A stretch of DNA of 64,000 bases from Alphaproteobacteria bacterium (GTDB lineage Bacteria; Pseudomonadota; Alphaproteobacteria; Caulobacterales; Parvularculaceae). Of the stretch, positions 41,702 to 51,100 are shown piece after piece (the first letter of the stretch is position 1; each line of letters begins with the position of its first letter). The notes beneath the pieces are model-generated. The model made no database searches and was not told where the DNA came from. It saw nothing but the letters and a program-made list of their open reading frames with translations. The stretch spans positions 206,608 through 270,607 of the forward strand of contig WGLS01000005.1 of the NCBI GenBank assembly GCA_016125455.1. The letters are read 5' to 3'. A program made the position numbers and the translations under genes.

Positions 41702-42717
41702 CCCAGGCTCAAGGATCCGTTCGCCGCCAGCGCGGGGTGGCGATGATCGTCGCCTTGCTCATGACTGCGACCCTGTCGTTTCTCGCGCTCGGCATATCCG
41801 AAGCCATGCGCATCTCGGCAAGGCGGACCGGCTTTGCGATTGACCGCGCCGACCTTCAGTGGCGGGCGGTCAGCGCCGAGGCGATCGCGCGCGCCGCCCT
41901 CCGACAGCTTCAGGCGACCAGCGGTCCGGACGGCGAGCCGCAGCGGCTACTGCTGACGAGTCCGCTGTTTCTGGCGCCAGTTGACGTGCCGCTGCCGGAC
42001 GGCAAGGCGAGCCTGCAACTCTCGGACGCGTCGCGGTGCTTCAATCTCAATTCACTGCCCGGCATTGAAGGCGAAGGCGGGCCCGAAAAGATGGCAGGCG
42101 AATTCGTTGCGCTCGCGGCGTCGCTGGGGCTGCAGGACGGGGCGGCTCAAAGGCTCGCGGCCGTGATCCTCGACTGGATCGACGTCGACGATACCGTGTC
42201 GATCGGCGGCGCTGAGGATGACTTCTACACCGCTTTGCCGTCGCCCTACCGGACTGGCGGCGGCCTGCTGGCGGATGTCAGCGAGATGCGCGCCATGCTT
42301 GGCGCTGACAGAATTACCTATGAAGGCTTGCGACCGTTCATTTGCGCATTGCCGGATCCGGGTCCAGTATCCCTGAACGTCAATATGCTGCGGCCGCGAG
42401 ACTTGCCCTTGCTGGCGGCGATCATCGAGGGCGCTACCGAAACGCGGGTAAATCCGGCCGAACTTGGGGCGGTGCTGGACGCGCGCCCGCCCGAAGGATG
42501 GGCCAACGCGGGCCAGTTCTGGGCCGATCCGACGCTCGCCGGTTTTGAAGTCCCGGAGCCGGTTCGCCAGAACCGGACCGACGTGGCCTCTCGATTCATT
42601 AAGGCCCGGGCGGTAATTGAACGGGGCGACGCCCGGGTTGTCGTCAACATGATGTTTCGTTCAGAGCAGGGAAGCGGCTACAGCCTTGTTTCAAGAACAC
42701 TCGGGGAAGAAAATTGA
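41698..42717 (+). CDS. gspK: minor pseudopilin GspK
   Basis: 339 residues from ATG 41698 (overlap ATGA with gspJ). Prepilin site RQRGVAMIVALLMTAT, cleaved after Gly13; mature residue 5 is Val, not Glu, which is the normal exception in GspK and places it at the pseudopilus tip. The large insert domain includes DASRCFNLNSLPG and VILDWIDVDDTVS. Confidence 0.92.
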   Translation: MTQAQGSVRRQRGVAMIVALLMTATLSFLALGISEAMRISARRTGFAIDRADLQWRAVSAEAIARAALRQLQATSGPDGEPQRLLLTSPLFLAPVDVPLPDGKASLQLSDASRCFNLNSLPGIEGEGGPEKMAGEFVALAASLGLQDGAAQRLAAVILDWIDVDDTVSIGGAEDDFYTALPSPYRTGGGLLADVSEMRAMLGADRITYEGLRPFICALPDPGPVSLNVNMLRPRDLPLLAAIIEGATETRVNPAELGAVLDARPPEGWANAGQFWADPTLAGFEVPEPVRQNRTDVASRFIKARAVIERGDARVVVNMMFRSEQGSGYSLVSRTLGEEN

Positions 42718-43898
42718 CTGAAGTCCTCGTCGTTTATCTGGGAGAGACCCTGAACGCCCCGATTGCTTGGGCCGCGATCCGGGATGGCGTCGCGACCGCC
42801 AATGGCGTCTCGGAAGGCTTCAAACGTTTGCGTACTTCGCTATCCGAACTTGGCGAAGACGTACTTGTTGCCGCAATCCTCCCCGGCGAACTCGCTGCGT
42901 GCCGCAAGATCGACGCGCCGCCGCGGGGTACGTCAAAGTTCATGGCGGCTGCATCGCTCCTTCTGGAAGATGAACTCGCTGAGCCGGTGAGCGGCATGCA
43001 TGTCGCCCTTCACCGTGATGGCGAGGGTGGCGTCATCGCCGCGGCAAAGACCGGCCTTGTTGCCGAGATTGTCGAGGCGTTTGCTTCGGCGGGGGCCCCG
43101 TTGCGGTATCTCGGCGTTGACTGCCTCTGCCTGCCGAAAAGCGGTGACGCGCCGACAGTCGCCTGGCTGTTCGGGGACCGCGCCGTCGTGTCGGCCCAGG
43201 CGATCGCCTTTGCCGCGCCGGTAGATATCGCCGGCAACGCGCTCCTCGCGCAAGGGGACGCAGATGGCGTTGCTGTTCGGGCCCCAGAGGGCTGGTCGCC
43301 GCCACAGGGCTGGCCGGTCGTGCGACGTCAGGGCGACGCCCGGTTCGTCGATCTTGCCGTTGAGGCCGCCAGACAGGCGGCGGGCGATGGCATGAACCTT
43401 CTGCAAGGCGCTTATCGCGCGCAGCGTCGCTCGTCGATGTCGTTCGGAGCGTATCGCCGCGCGGCAGGCCTCGCCGCCGGCGTCGCGGCCAGCCTTTTCG
43501 CGCTGGTCGTGGTCGAGACGATGAGGACCGCCGCAATGGCGAACCGATACGAAAGCGAAGCAGCGAGAATCCACGCTGAGGCATTCCCGGAGGTCGCACG
43601 GGCCGACATGCGCCGGCATGCGCGCGAGCGTCTGTCGACCGGCGGTGCTGCATCGTTCGTCGATCTCAGTCGTCGTGTAGACGAGGCGCTCGGCGAGGAT
43701 GGCGCGGTGGGGATTGACCGCATTCAGTTCGACGTCGCCCGCGGCGCATTCAGCTTCAGCGTTCGCGCGGTGTCGAACGAGGCAATCGACGAATTCCGTG
43801 AACGGCTCCAGACCGCCGGCATTACGGCAACGGACGTCAGCGGCTATCGACGGTCGGCCGGCGGCTGGGTCGGCGACATGGCGGTGCACTTGCGATGA
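42714..43898 (+). CDS. gspL: type II secretion protein GspL
   Basis: 394 residues, TTG start overlapping the gspK stop. An N-terminal actin-like cytoplasmic domain (VLVVYLGETLNAP, LGEDVLVAAILPGE, LEDELAEPVSGMHVA) is followed by one membrane span around residue 250 (GLAAGVAASLFALVVVETM) and a periplasmic ferredoxin-like domain. It couples GspE to GspM. Confidence 0.85.
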   Translation: MTEVLVVYLGETLNAPIAWAAIRDGVATANGVSEGFKRLRTSLSELGEDVLVAAILPGELAACRKIDAPPRGTSKFMAAASLLLEDELAEPVSGMHVALHRDGEGGVIAAAKTGLVAEIVEAFASAGAPLRYLGVDCLCLPKSGDAPTVAWLFGDRAVVSAQAIAFAAPVDIAGNALLAQGDADGVAVRAPEGWSPPQGWPVVRRQGDARFVDLAVEAARQAAGDGMNLLQGAYRAQRRSSMSFGAYRRAAGLAAGVAASLFALVVVETMRTAAMANRYESEAARIHAEAFPEVARADMRRHARERLSTGGAASFVDLSRRVDEALGEDGAVGIDRIQFDVARGAFSFSVRAVSNEAIDEFRERLQTAGITATDVSGYRRSAGGWVGDMAVHLR

Positions 43899-44365
43899 AC
43901 GAATTCTGGCGGGAACGGACGGAACGGGAGCGGCTAATCCTGATGGTCGGCGGCGCAATCGCCGGCGTCGCGCTCCTGCTTCAGGCCATCTATGTCCCGC
44001 TCGCCAACTGGCGGCAGGCCTCGCAGGCGTCGCTTGGCGACGCGGAAAGCGTCTACCAGCTTGTCGTGCAGGCAGCCGCGACCGCAGACCTCGGCGCCCC
44101 CGCCGCAACCTCGGCCGAGGCGGCGCAGCCCTTGCGCGGTGCCGTGACTGCATACGCCCAGACCCAGGGTGTATCGCTTGTTTTCGTTAATGTCCGGCCC
44201 GACGGCGCGGTCGAAGCGACGGCAGGCCCGACGCCGCCAGAGGCTCTGTTCGGCTGGATACGCGACTTGACCGAAAAAGAAGGCGCCAGCGTGATCTATG
44301 CCGATATTGCGCGCTCGGCCGAAGGCGATGGATCCGTCCGTGGGAGGTTGATTCTCCAGCGATGA
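43895..44365 (+). CDS. gspM: type II secretion protein GspM
   Basis: 156 residues. A short cytoplasmic tail, one membrane span (LILMVGGAIAGVALLLQAIY) and a small periplasmic domain (GVSLVFVNVRPDGAVEATAG). Sequence is weakly conserved in this family; position between gspL and gspN with ATGA overlaps decides the call. Confidence 0.82.
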   Translation: MNEFWRERTERERLILMVGGAIAGVALLLQAIYVPLANWRQASQASLGDAESVYQLVVQAAATADLGAPAATSAEAAQPLRGAVTAYAQTQGVSLVFVNVRPDGAVEATAGPTPPEALFGWIRDLTEKEGASVIYADIARSAEGDGSVRGRLILQR

Positions 44366-45168
44366 CGGCTGCGACCCGCCAATCTGCACCGCAAGCCGGA
44401 ACCCGCCGGTCGTCATCGACGCGACGGCAGGCATTTGCGGGCGCGCTTGCCTTCGGCTTCGGCGTCATCCTGTTCGCCCCGGCGAGCCTTTTGTCGCCGA
44501 TCGCATCATCCGGCGACGCCTTCAGGTTTGAGCGGATCGACGGCACATTGTTGCGCGGCGTCGTGCGCTCAGCGTCATTTGACGGCGTCGTTCTCGGCGA
44601 TATTGACTATAGCCTTAGACCGCTCCAGCTCGCGCTGGGCCGGATTTCGGCGGACGTATCAGTCGATGGACGAGCAGCCCGCGGCGTTGCCCGGCTCACC
44701 TACGGCTTCGTCGCGCGCGATATCGCCATCAAGGATCTTTCGGGCCGGTTCGACCTTTCAAGCATCCGCCGCTATCGCCTGCTCGGAATGCCGTTCGAAG
44801 GCAGCGTTGAGGCACGGGTGCCGGAATTTTCTTGGCGCGTGGGCGATGGCTGCGGGATTGCGTCAGGCGCGCTCTGGACGGACGCGTTGTCGCCCCAGTT
44901 AAGGCGGCTGACGGGCGCGGATGCGCCGATGAACGGCCGGCTTGCCTGTGAAGGCCGCGACCTTTCGATTGTGCTCGCCGGCGCAAACGAGCACGGGGAA
45001 GCAACCGTCGACATACGCCTCGACCCGCGGCGGAATTATTCGCTTACGGCCAACGTACGGCCTCGCGAAAGCGACCTGGCGCGCACCCTGCAGTTGATCG
45101 GCTTTCGCGAAGGCGAGGACGGGCTGATCTATGACGTCTACGGACCTTTGAAGGGGATTGGCCTATGA
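44362..45168 (+). CDS. gspN: type II secretion protein GspN
   Basis: 268 residues. One N-terminal membrane span (FAGALAFGFGVILFAP) and a periplasmic, AsmA-like repeat region (FRFERIDGTLLRGVVRSASF, RFDLSSIRRYRLLGMPFEG). GspN is present in only some T2SS. Overlaps with both neighbours show it is translated with them. Confidence 0.8.
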   Translation: MTAATRQSAPQAGTRRSSSTRRQAFAGALAFGFGVILFAPASLLSPIASSGDAFRFERIDGTLLRGVVRSASFDGVVLGDIDYSLRPLQLALGRISADVSVDGRAARGVARLTYGFVARDIAIKDLSGRFDLSSIRRYRLLGMPFEGSVEARVPEFSWRVGDGCGIASGALWTDALSPQLRRLTGADAPMNGRLACEGRDLSIVLAGANEHGEATVDIRLDPRRNYSLTANVRPRESDLARTLQLIGFREGEDGLIYDVYGPLKGIGL

Positions 45169-45692
45169 AAGCCCTGACCGGACGAGCCGCGCAGATCCTC
45201 ACGATGGCCGCGATGGCCGCCGTCGCGGGCTGCGAGAACCTCGGGGCCGTTTCCCGCGCTGAAAGCCTGCGCCAGGAAGCCAAAGCTGAGGCGGCGCGAC
45301 CGCGCAAGGTCGAGGAGGGAACCGGCCTACTGTTTGGCTCGATCAAGAGCCCGCGCATTCCTGCTGGCGCGTGCGGCATGGTGCTTTGGACCCTGTCCGG
45401 CGATCAGCCGGCGCCGATCTTCAGGTATGTTTCCGGCGAAGTCGCTGACGCTGTCGTCAACGGCAAGCCTACCGCCTTTGAGCTTGTCGAATCCGCTGGC
45501 GGCAGCCGGTTTGGCGTCGCCAACGTCCAGCGGTTCCAGTCGGAGACCGGGATCAACGCCGTCGTCAGGATTGCCTTCGGTCTCGGGTTCGACGGCGGGG
45601 TGTACCTGGAAGACGCCGTTATCACGATCAATGACGAAACCGGCTGGCGCGCAGTCACGCCGGCCGCGGGCCTCGCGGGCTGCCGCGGCTAA
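45165..45692 (+). CDS. lipoprotein coupled to the T2SS operon
   Basis: 175 residues, family not recognised. Signal peptide with lipobox (MAAMAAVAGCENLG), then a basic helical linker (ESLRQEAKAEAARPRK) and a beta-rich domain (GMVLWTLSGDQPAPIFRYVS, YLEDAVITINDETGW) with two Cys in the mature domain (AGACGMVLW and AGCRG at the end). Its ATG overlaps the gspN stop. T2SS loci often encode a pilotin lipoprotein that brings GspD to the outer membrane; no GspS-like gene is visible, so this is a pilotin or cargo-associated candidate by position. Confidence 0.65.
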   Translation: MKALTGRAAQILTMAAMAAVAGCENLGAVSRAESLRQEAKAEAARPRKVEEGTGLLFGSIKSPRIPAGACGMVLWTLSGDQPAPIFRYVSGEVADAVVNGKPTAFELVESAGGSRFGVANVQRFQSETGINAVVRIAFGLGFDGGVYLEDAVITINDETGWRAVTPAAGLAGCRG

Positions 45693-45715
45693 TTCTGGTC
45701 CGTCAATGCAATCGG

Positions 45716-46480
45716 CTAGTGACCGGCGTGCCGGATGGCTTCGGCTGCCGTTGCGACGGCGACGCCAAGGGCGGCGGCGAGGTAGCCGTTCGGGCGGCGC
45801 GCAAGGGACGCATGCGGACCAAGATGCAGCGCAATCACATAGGCAAGGGCCCCGGACGTCGCACCGAGGAGCGGGCCGATGACGCCAGGCGTCGGGTTGG
45901 TCAGGACGATTTCGGCGACAAGCGCCCCGGCGATCGTCGTTGCTGAGGATGCGGCGAAGGCGACCAGCACCGACCAGCCGCGAGCAAGGCCGCTGTCGCG
46001 GATCAGAAAATAAGCAATCGCGCCTTCGGGAAACTCATGCAGAAGGAGCCCGAACGTGGCGACCCAGCCCGTGTATTCGTCCCCATGAAAGCTTGACGAA
46101 TAGACCAGCCCATCGACAAACGAATGGAAGCCGAGCGCAACAAGCGAGGCGAATCCGAAAGCGAGGGCTCCCTCATTTGGGGCGTCCGCGGTCGAGCGGC
46201 CGTTGTGCATGGCGAGCCGGAGGCTGAATCCAGCGACCGCCATCAGGATGAACGCGCCCACCCCGAAGCGCCATGACGTCGGATCGGCTTCGATCGCCTC
46301 CGGGAACAGATGGAACGCGACGGCGATCGACAGGACGCCGACCGCAAACGCCGAGAATACGGAACTTGTCCGACGGCCCCAGTCGCCAAGCGCCCAGACA
46401 GACAACAGCCCGAGCGCGCTGACGAGGGCGGCGATGCCGCTCGCCGCCAGTCCATTGCTTATGCCCCACTCGCCAAACAA
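45716..46480 (-). CDS. ZIP-family metal importer
   Basis: 254 residues from a TTG at 46480; no ATG or GTG exists in a good place, so the start is uncertain. About seven to eight membrane segments. Metal sites: LGFHSFVDGLVYS (HxxxDG) and LLLHEFPEGAIAYF (HExPEG), the ZIP signature. Zinc or related divalent-metal uptake. Divergent from a CDF exporter. Confidence 0.85.
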   Translation of the reverse strand: MFGEWGISNGLAASGIAALVSALGLLSVWALGDWGRRTSSVFSAFAVGVLSIAVAFHLFPEAIEADPTSWRFGVGAFILMAVAGFSLRLAMHNGRSTADAPNEGALAFGFASLVALGFHSFVDGLVYSSSFHGDEYTGWVATFGLLLHEFPEGAIAYFLIRDSGLARGWSVLVAFAASSATTIAGALVAEIVLTNPTPGVIGPLLGATSGALAYVIALHLGPHASLARRPNGYLAAALGVAVATAAEAIRHAGH

Positions 46481-46729
46481 GTAGTCGACGCCCCCACGGA
46501 CCGTTTCGCTTGCCGATGCGCCCGTCTGATGGCGCGTCGCCTGTCCAATCCCCTTTTGGACAAGCGGCCAAAAACGGATGTTATCACGTCACCGAAATAA
46601 GGCCACTTCGTGAAAAGCAAAGTCGCCATGAGAAGGCATGACGCAGAAGTTTCGTGTTTTCCTGCTTGCTTCGCTCAGACATAGTCACGTACACACAAAG
46701 TGTTGCAAAATTGCCAGCCAAGCTAGCGC

Positions 46730-47719
46730 ATGACCTGCACCCATGATGAGCCAAAGAATAATGACGGCCAGCGGCTGATTGCCGCTCTTGCCGTTATTTC
46801 GGTCTTTATGGTCGTTGAAGTCATCGGTGGACTGATCGCTTCATCGTTGGCGCTTCTCGCGGACGCGGTCCACATGATGACCGACGCCCTCGCCCTTGGG
46901 CTGGCGGCGAGCGCCCAGTGGTTCGCCAATCGGCCGGCGGACGAAAAGCGGCATTTCGGCTACCAGCGCGGCCAGGTGCTGGCGGCGTTCGTGAATGGCG
47001 TCCTGCTGATGGCGATGCTCGTCTGGATAGTCTACGAGGCTGTCCAGCGCTTCATGACGCCCACGGATGTCGCCTGGCGGCCGATGCTCATCGTCGCGAT
47101 CCTGGGGCTTTTCGCCAACGCGGTGGCCTTCGCGATTCTCCATCGGTCCGGGCAACACAACATCAATATCCGTGGCGCCCTGCTGCATGTTGTCAGCGAT
47201 CTGTTCGGATCCGTCGCTGCCGTCGTGGCCGCGATCGTGATCGCGCTCACCGCCGCGACCTGGGTCGACCCCTTGCTTTCGCTCCTTGTGGCGGGGCTGA
47301 TTGCGCGGTCGGCTGGCAAGCTCCTGGCGGAGACCGGCCATATCCTGCTTGAGGGCGCGCCCACGGACATCGACGTCAGTCGTCTCTCCGAACGGATCTC
47401 CGAACTCTCCGACGGGATCGAGGACGTCCACGGCGTCCATATCTGGCAAATGAAGCCTGGCGACACCCGGATCATTCTTCACGCCCGGATCAAGGAAGGC
47501 GCGTCGTCGCAACGGATACTTGAAAAGGTCAAGAGGGAACTCGCCGGCGCCTACGGGATCGTTGACTCCACCGTACAGATCGAAGTTGGCGAATGTTGCG
47601 AAGTCAGCGAATCCGTTCGGAAACGCGCCGCAACGGAAGGAGCGAGGGCGCATGCGCTCCATTGCAGTCACGAAGGAGAGGGGCATGGCCGGCGCGCCAC
47701 GAACGCCTCCGTCGCGTGA
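46730..47719 (+). CDS. cation diffusion facilitator (zinc-type exporter)
   Basis: 329 residues. Six membrane spans, with metal-site residues in ADAVHMMTDALAL and HVVSDLFGSVAA (HxxxD), and a cytoplasmic C-terminal domain (VHGVHIWQMKPGD). The N-terminus has MTCTH and the tail has CCEV and HALHCSHEGEGH, a Cys/His-rich tail that could bind metal. ZIP and CDF back to back suggest zinc homeostasis. Confidence 0.9.
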   Translation: MTCTHDEPKNNDGQRLIAALAVISVFMVVEVIGGLIASSLALLADAVHMMTDALALGLAASAQWFANRPADEKRHFGYQRGQVLAAFVNGVLLMAMLVWIVYEAVQRFMTPTDVAWRPMLIVAILGLFANAVAFAILHRSGQHNINIRGALLHVVSDLFGSVAAVVAAIVIALTAATWVDPLLSLLVAGLIARSAGKLLAETGHILLEGAPTDIDVSRLSERISELSDGIEDVHGVHIWQMKPGDTRIILHARIKEGASSQRILEKVKRELAGAYGIVDSTVQIEVGECCEVSESVRKRAATEGARAHALHCSHEGEGHGRRATNASVA

Positions 47720-47813
47720 CTTACGCGCGGCGTCATGAGTTCGCGGCGAGATCAGCGCAACGTCGACATTTGCCGGCGCGCGCGCAACGATCTCCCCATA
47801 AGGCTCGCGAGAA

Positions 47814-47890
47814 TGGCGTCCCCGACAGGATTCGAACCTGTGACCCTCAGATTAGGAATCTGATGCTCTATCCTGCTGAGCTACGGGGAC
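47814..47890 (-). tRNA. tRNA-Arg (anticodon CCU)
   Basis: Acceptor GTCCCCG/CGGGGAC, D-arm AGCTCAGCAGGATAGAGC, anticodon stem TCAGA/TCTGA with loop TTCCTAA (CCT), T-arm ACAGG/CCTGT with TTCGAAT. CCA is encoded. No integrase lies nearby. Confidence 0.95.
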
Positions 47891-48128
47891 TTCTGCGCAG
47901 GTTGTAATGACGCTCGCTGGCGATGAAAAGGTCATCGGGCGCGCAGCTACCTCCGAATAGTCCTTTCCCCGCCATGTCAACAACATATTGCCCGGGCGCT
48001 GTAGCCACCGGACGCAGGGACGAAGAGGCGCCACGGCGCAGCATGGTTCACGCGCCGGCCTTGGCGGCGTATCGTGCATGCGGATCGGCGCGATCGCCGC
48101 GCCGGGGGCGGAGACAGGGATTCGAAAG

Positions 48129-51100
48129 ATGGCGAGATCGGGCGCAATTGTCGCGACGGCGGCCGCAGTGGCGGCGTTTTCCGCAGGACTGATCCTTGGC
48201 CGGAACATTGATCGCGGCGACGCGGAGATGCGCGACAGCGCTGGAAACCCTCTCGTGGCCCCTATCGCCCGGCGGAGTGACGGCGACGGGCAAGCGCGCC
48301 GGCCTTTCCAGGAAGTGAGGGCGATTGACGCGCCTCGGGCCGCGGATGCGGCCGCAGCGACGGATGCATTTGCGTTCGAGCGTCTCAGTATTCTTGTCGA
48401 CGGCGATACGCCTAAGGCCTGCCTCAGGTTTACCGAGGAGCTCAAGGCGGATGGACCGGTCAGCTACCAGGATTTCGTCCGCCTCTCGCCCGCCGCCCGG
48501 CCAGCGATTTCCGTTGACGGACGAAACCTTTGCCTTTCCGGCTTGTCGTTCGACACGGAGTATCGCGCGACGGTGCGAAAGGGCTTTGCCGCAGCGTCCG
48601 GCGAAACGCTAGCTCGCAATGTCGAGGTGACGATAGCGTTCGGCGACAAGCCGGCCTATGTCGGGTTTGCTGGCGATGGCGTTATCCTGCCGCGGCTCGA
48701 CGCGGACGGCCTCGCCCTCGAAACCGTGAATGTCGAGAATGTGCGCCTGTCGATCGCCCGGGTTTCCGATCGCTCGCTCGTGACCAAGAGCCTCGCCGCC
48801 GGCGGGACGGTCGACGAGGATGATTATTACTACGTCTACGGATCGGAGGACGGCGAAGACGTGGGCGTGCCCGTGTTCGAGGAGGAAATCGCGGTCGAAG
48901 GGACGAGGAACGAACGGGCGACGACGGTCTTTCCGATGGGCGCCGCGTTGAATGCCCTGACGCCCGGCGCCTATTTCGTGCGCCTGACTGACGCGTCGTC
49001 GGCCGCCCCCGAGTACAGGCCGGCACAGGCATGGCGCTGGATCCTTTATACCGACATTGCCCTGACCTCCTACCTGAGCAGCGAGGGGCTGGCCGTTTCC
49101 GTCCGGTCAATCCAGACCGGCAAGTCACGGGCCGGCGTCGATCTACAGTTGCTGGCCGAAAACAATGATATTCTGGCCCGGGCGACGACCGGCGGCGATG
49201 GCTTCGCCCGCTTTGCCAAAGGCGCAATTTCGGGCGATGGGCCACTGCGCCCGGCCGTCGTGATGGCCTATGGGCAGCAATCCGACTTCGCCGCTCTCGA
49301 CCTCCGGCGCTCGCCGCTCGACTTGTCCGACCGGAATGTCGGCGGCCGTTCCGCGCCTCCGGTGGTCGACGGCTATCTGTATGCTGATCGCGGCATCTAC
49401 CGTCCCGGGGAGACGGTTAAGCTCACCGCGCTGATGCGCGACGCCGCGGGCGTCGCCATTGATCGCAAGGCGACGCTCATCGTCCGTCGTCCGAATGGCG
49501 TGGAAGCGGCGCGCATGCGGGTTGACCGCGTCGACATGGGCGCGTTCGTGCGCGAGTTCGAATTGCCCCGCGCGGCCCCGCGCGGCGTCTGGAGCGCCGT
49601 CCTTGAAGCCGACGGCGCGGGCCAGTCCGCGTCGATCGATTTCAGCGTGGAGGACTTCGTGCCGCAACGGCTCGAGGTTAAGCTGGATGCGGACGAAACG
49701 ACGATGCTGGCGCCTGGCGAAGCCCGGCCGCTCAGGATTTCGTCACGTTACCTCTACGGCGCGCCCGCAGCCAATCTGCTTGTCGAAGCGGAAGCTCGAC
49801 TGAGGGTCGATCCCAATCCGTTTCCGAGTTACCGGCGCTTCCGGTTTGCGCGTGTGCGCGAGGATTTTCAGGAACGGCTGATTCCCATCGCAGGCCAGGG
49901 CGCGCCGAGCATTTCCACGGATGCTGCCGGAGAAGCGACCGCAACGCTTCAGCTGGAGCGCCCGGACAATGCCGCCAGCGCGCCCCTGCGGGCCGATGTT
50001 GTCGTCGGCGTGGTGGAGCCCGGCGGTCGGGTTGTGCGGGAAAGCGCGCGGATACCCTTCCGCGAATTCAAGCGGTATGTCGGCCTCGCGCTCAAGAACG
50101 AGGGAACCCGCGTCGACAAGGACGCGACCGCCGAAATCGACCTCGTTAGCTTGACCAACGAAGGGGCGCCCGCCGCCAGCGAAATTGAATGGTCGATCGT
50201 CGAGGAAGACTACTGGTTCGAATGGTACCGCCAGAATGGCCAGTGGCGGTGGCGACGATCGTTCCGTGACATTCCGATCAATGACGGTCGGGTGACGACC
50301 GGCGCCGATGGTCTTGGCCGCGTCGCCGAGCGCCTGAAACCCGGCGCCTACAGGATTTCCGCAGCGGACCCCGCGACCGGCGCCAGCGCCGAACTCCAGT
50401 TCAACGTCGGCTGGACGAGCTATGCGTCGGGCGTGGACCGACCCGACCAGGCGGCGATGACGCTGTTGACGGACGACGTGGCGCCCGGCGCAAGGGTGCG
50501 CCTCATGCTCGATGCGCCCTACGCAGGCGAAGCGACGATCGTCGTCGCTACCGACAGGGTGCTCTCGACCCAGCAGATCAAGGTCGAGAAAGGCGCCCGG
50601 GAAGTCGTGATCGACACTGACGCGGCCTGGGGCGGCGGTTTCTACGTTCTGGCGACGGTCGTCACGTCGCGTGACGCCGTCGACCGTCCGATACCTCGGC
50701 GCGCCATGGGCGTCGCCTACGTGCCGTTCGACATGAGCGCGCGGACCCTCACCGTGGCCCTGACCGCGCCCGATGTCGTGCGTCCACGATCGATCGTGCC
50801 TCTCGACGTGCGGATTGGCGGCGCTGCGCGCGGCGAAGACGTGATGCTGACGGTCGCGGCCGTCGACGAGGGCATTCTGCGATTGACCAAGTTCCAGTCG
50901 CCCGACCCTGTCGCGCATTATTATGGCAAGAAACGGCTCGCGCTCGATATTCATGACGACTACGGACGTATTCTCGATCCGAATCTTGGCGCGCCGGTGC
51001 GGTTCGGCGGCGACCAGATTGGCGGCGAAGGCCTGACAGTCGTGCCGACCAGGTCCGTCGCCCTCTTCAACGGACCCATTCGCGTAGACGATGAAGGACG

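Noticed and set aside
46576..46593. A possible Zur half-site between the ZIP and CDF genes
   Set aside because: Only one half (GATAACAT on the minus strand) matches. There is no dyad.
47814..47890. A genomic island attached at tRNA-Arg
   Set aside because: No integrase or repeated tRNA 3' end is seen on either side.
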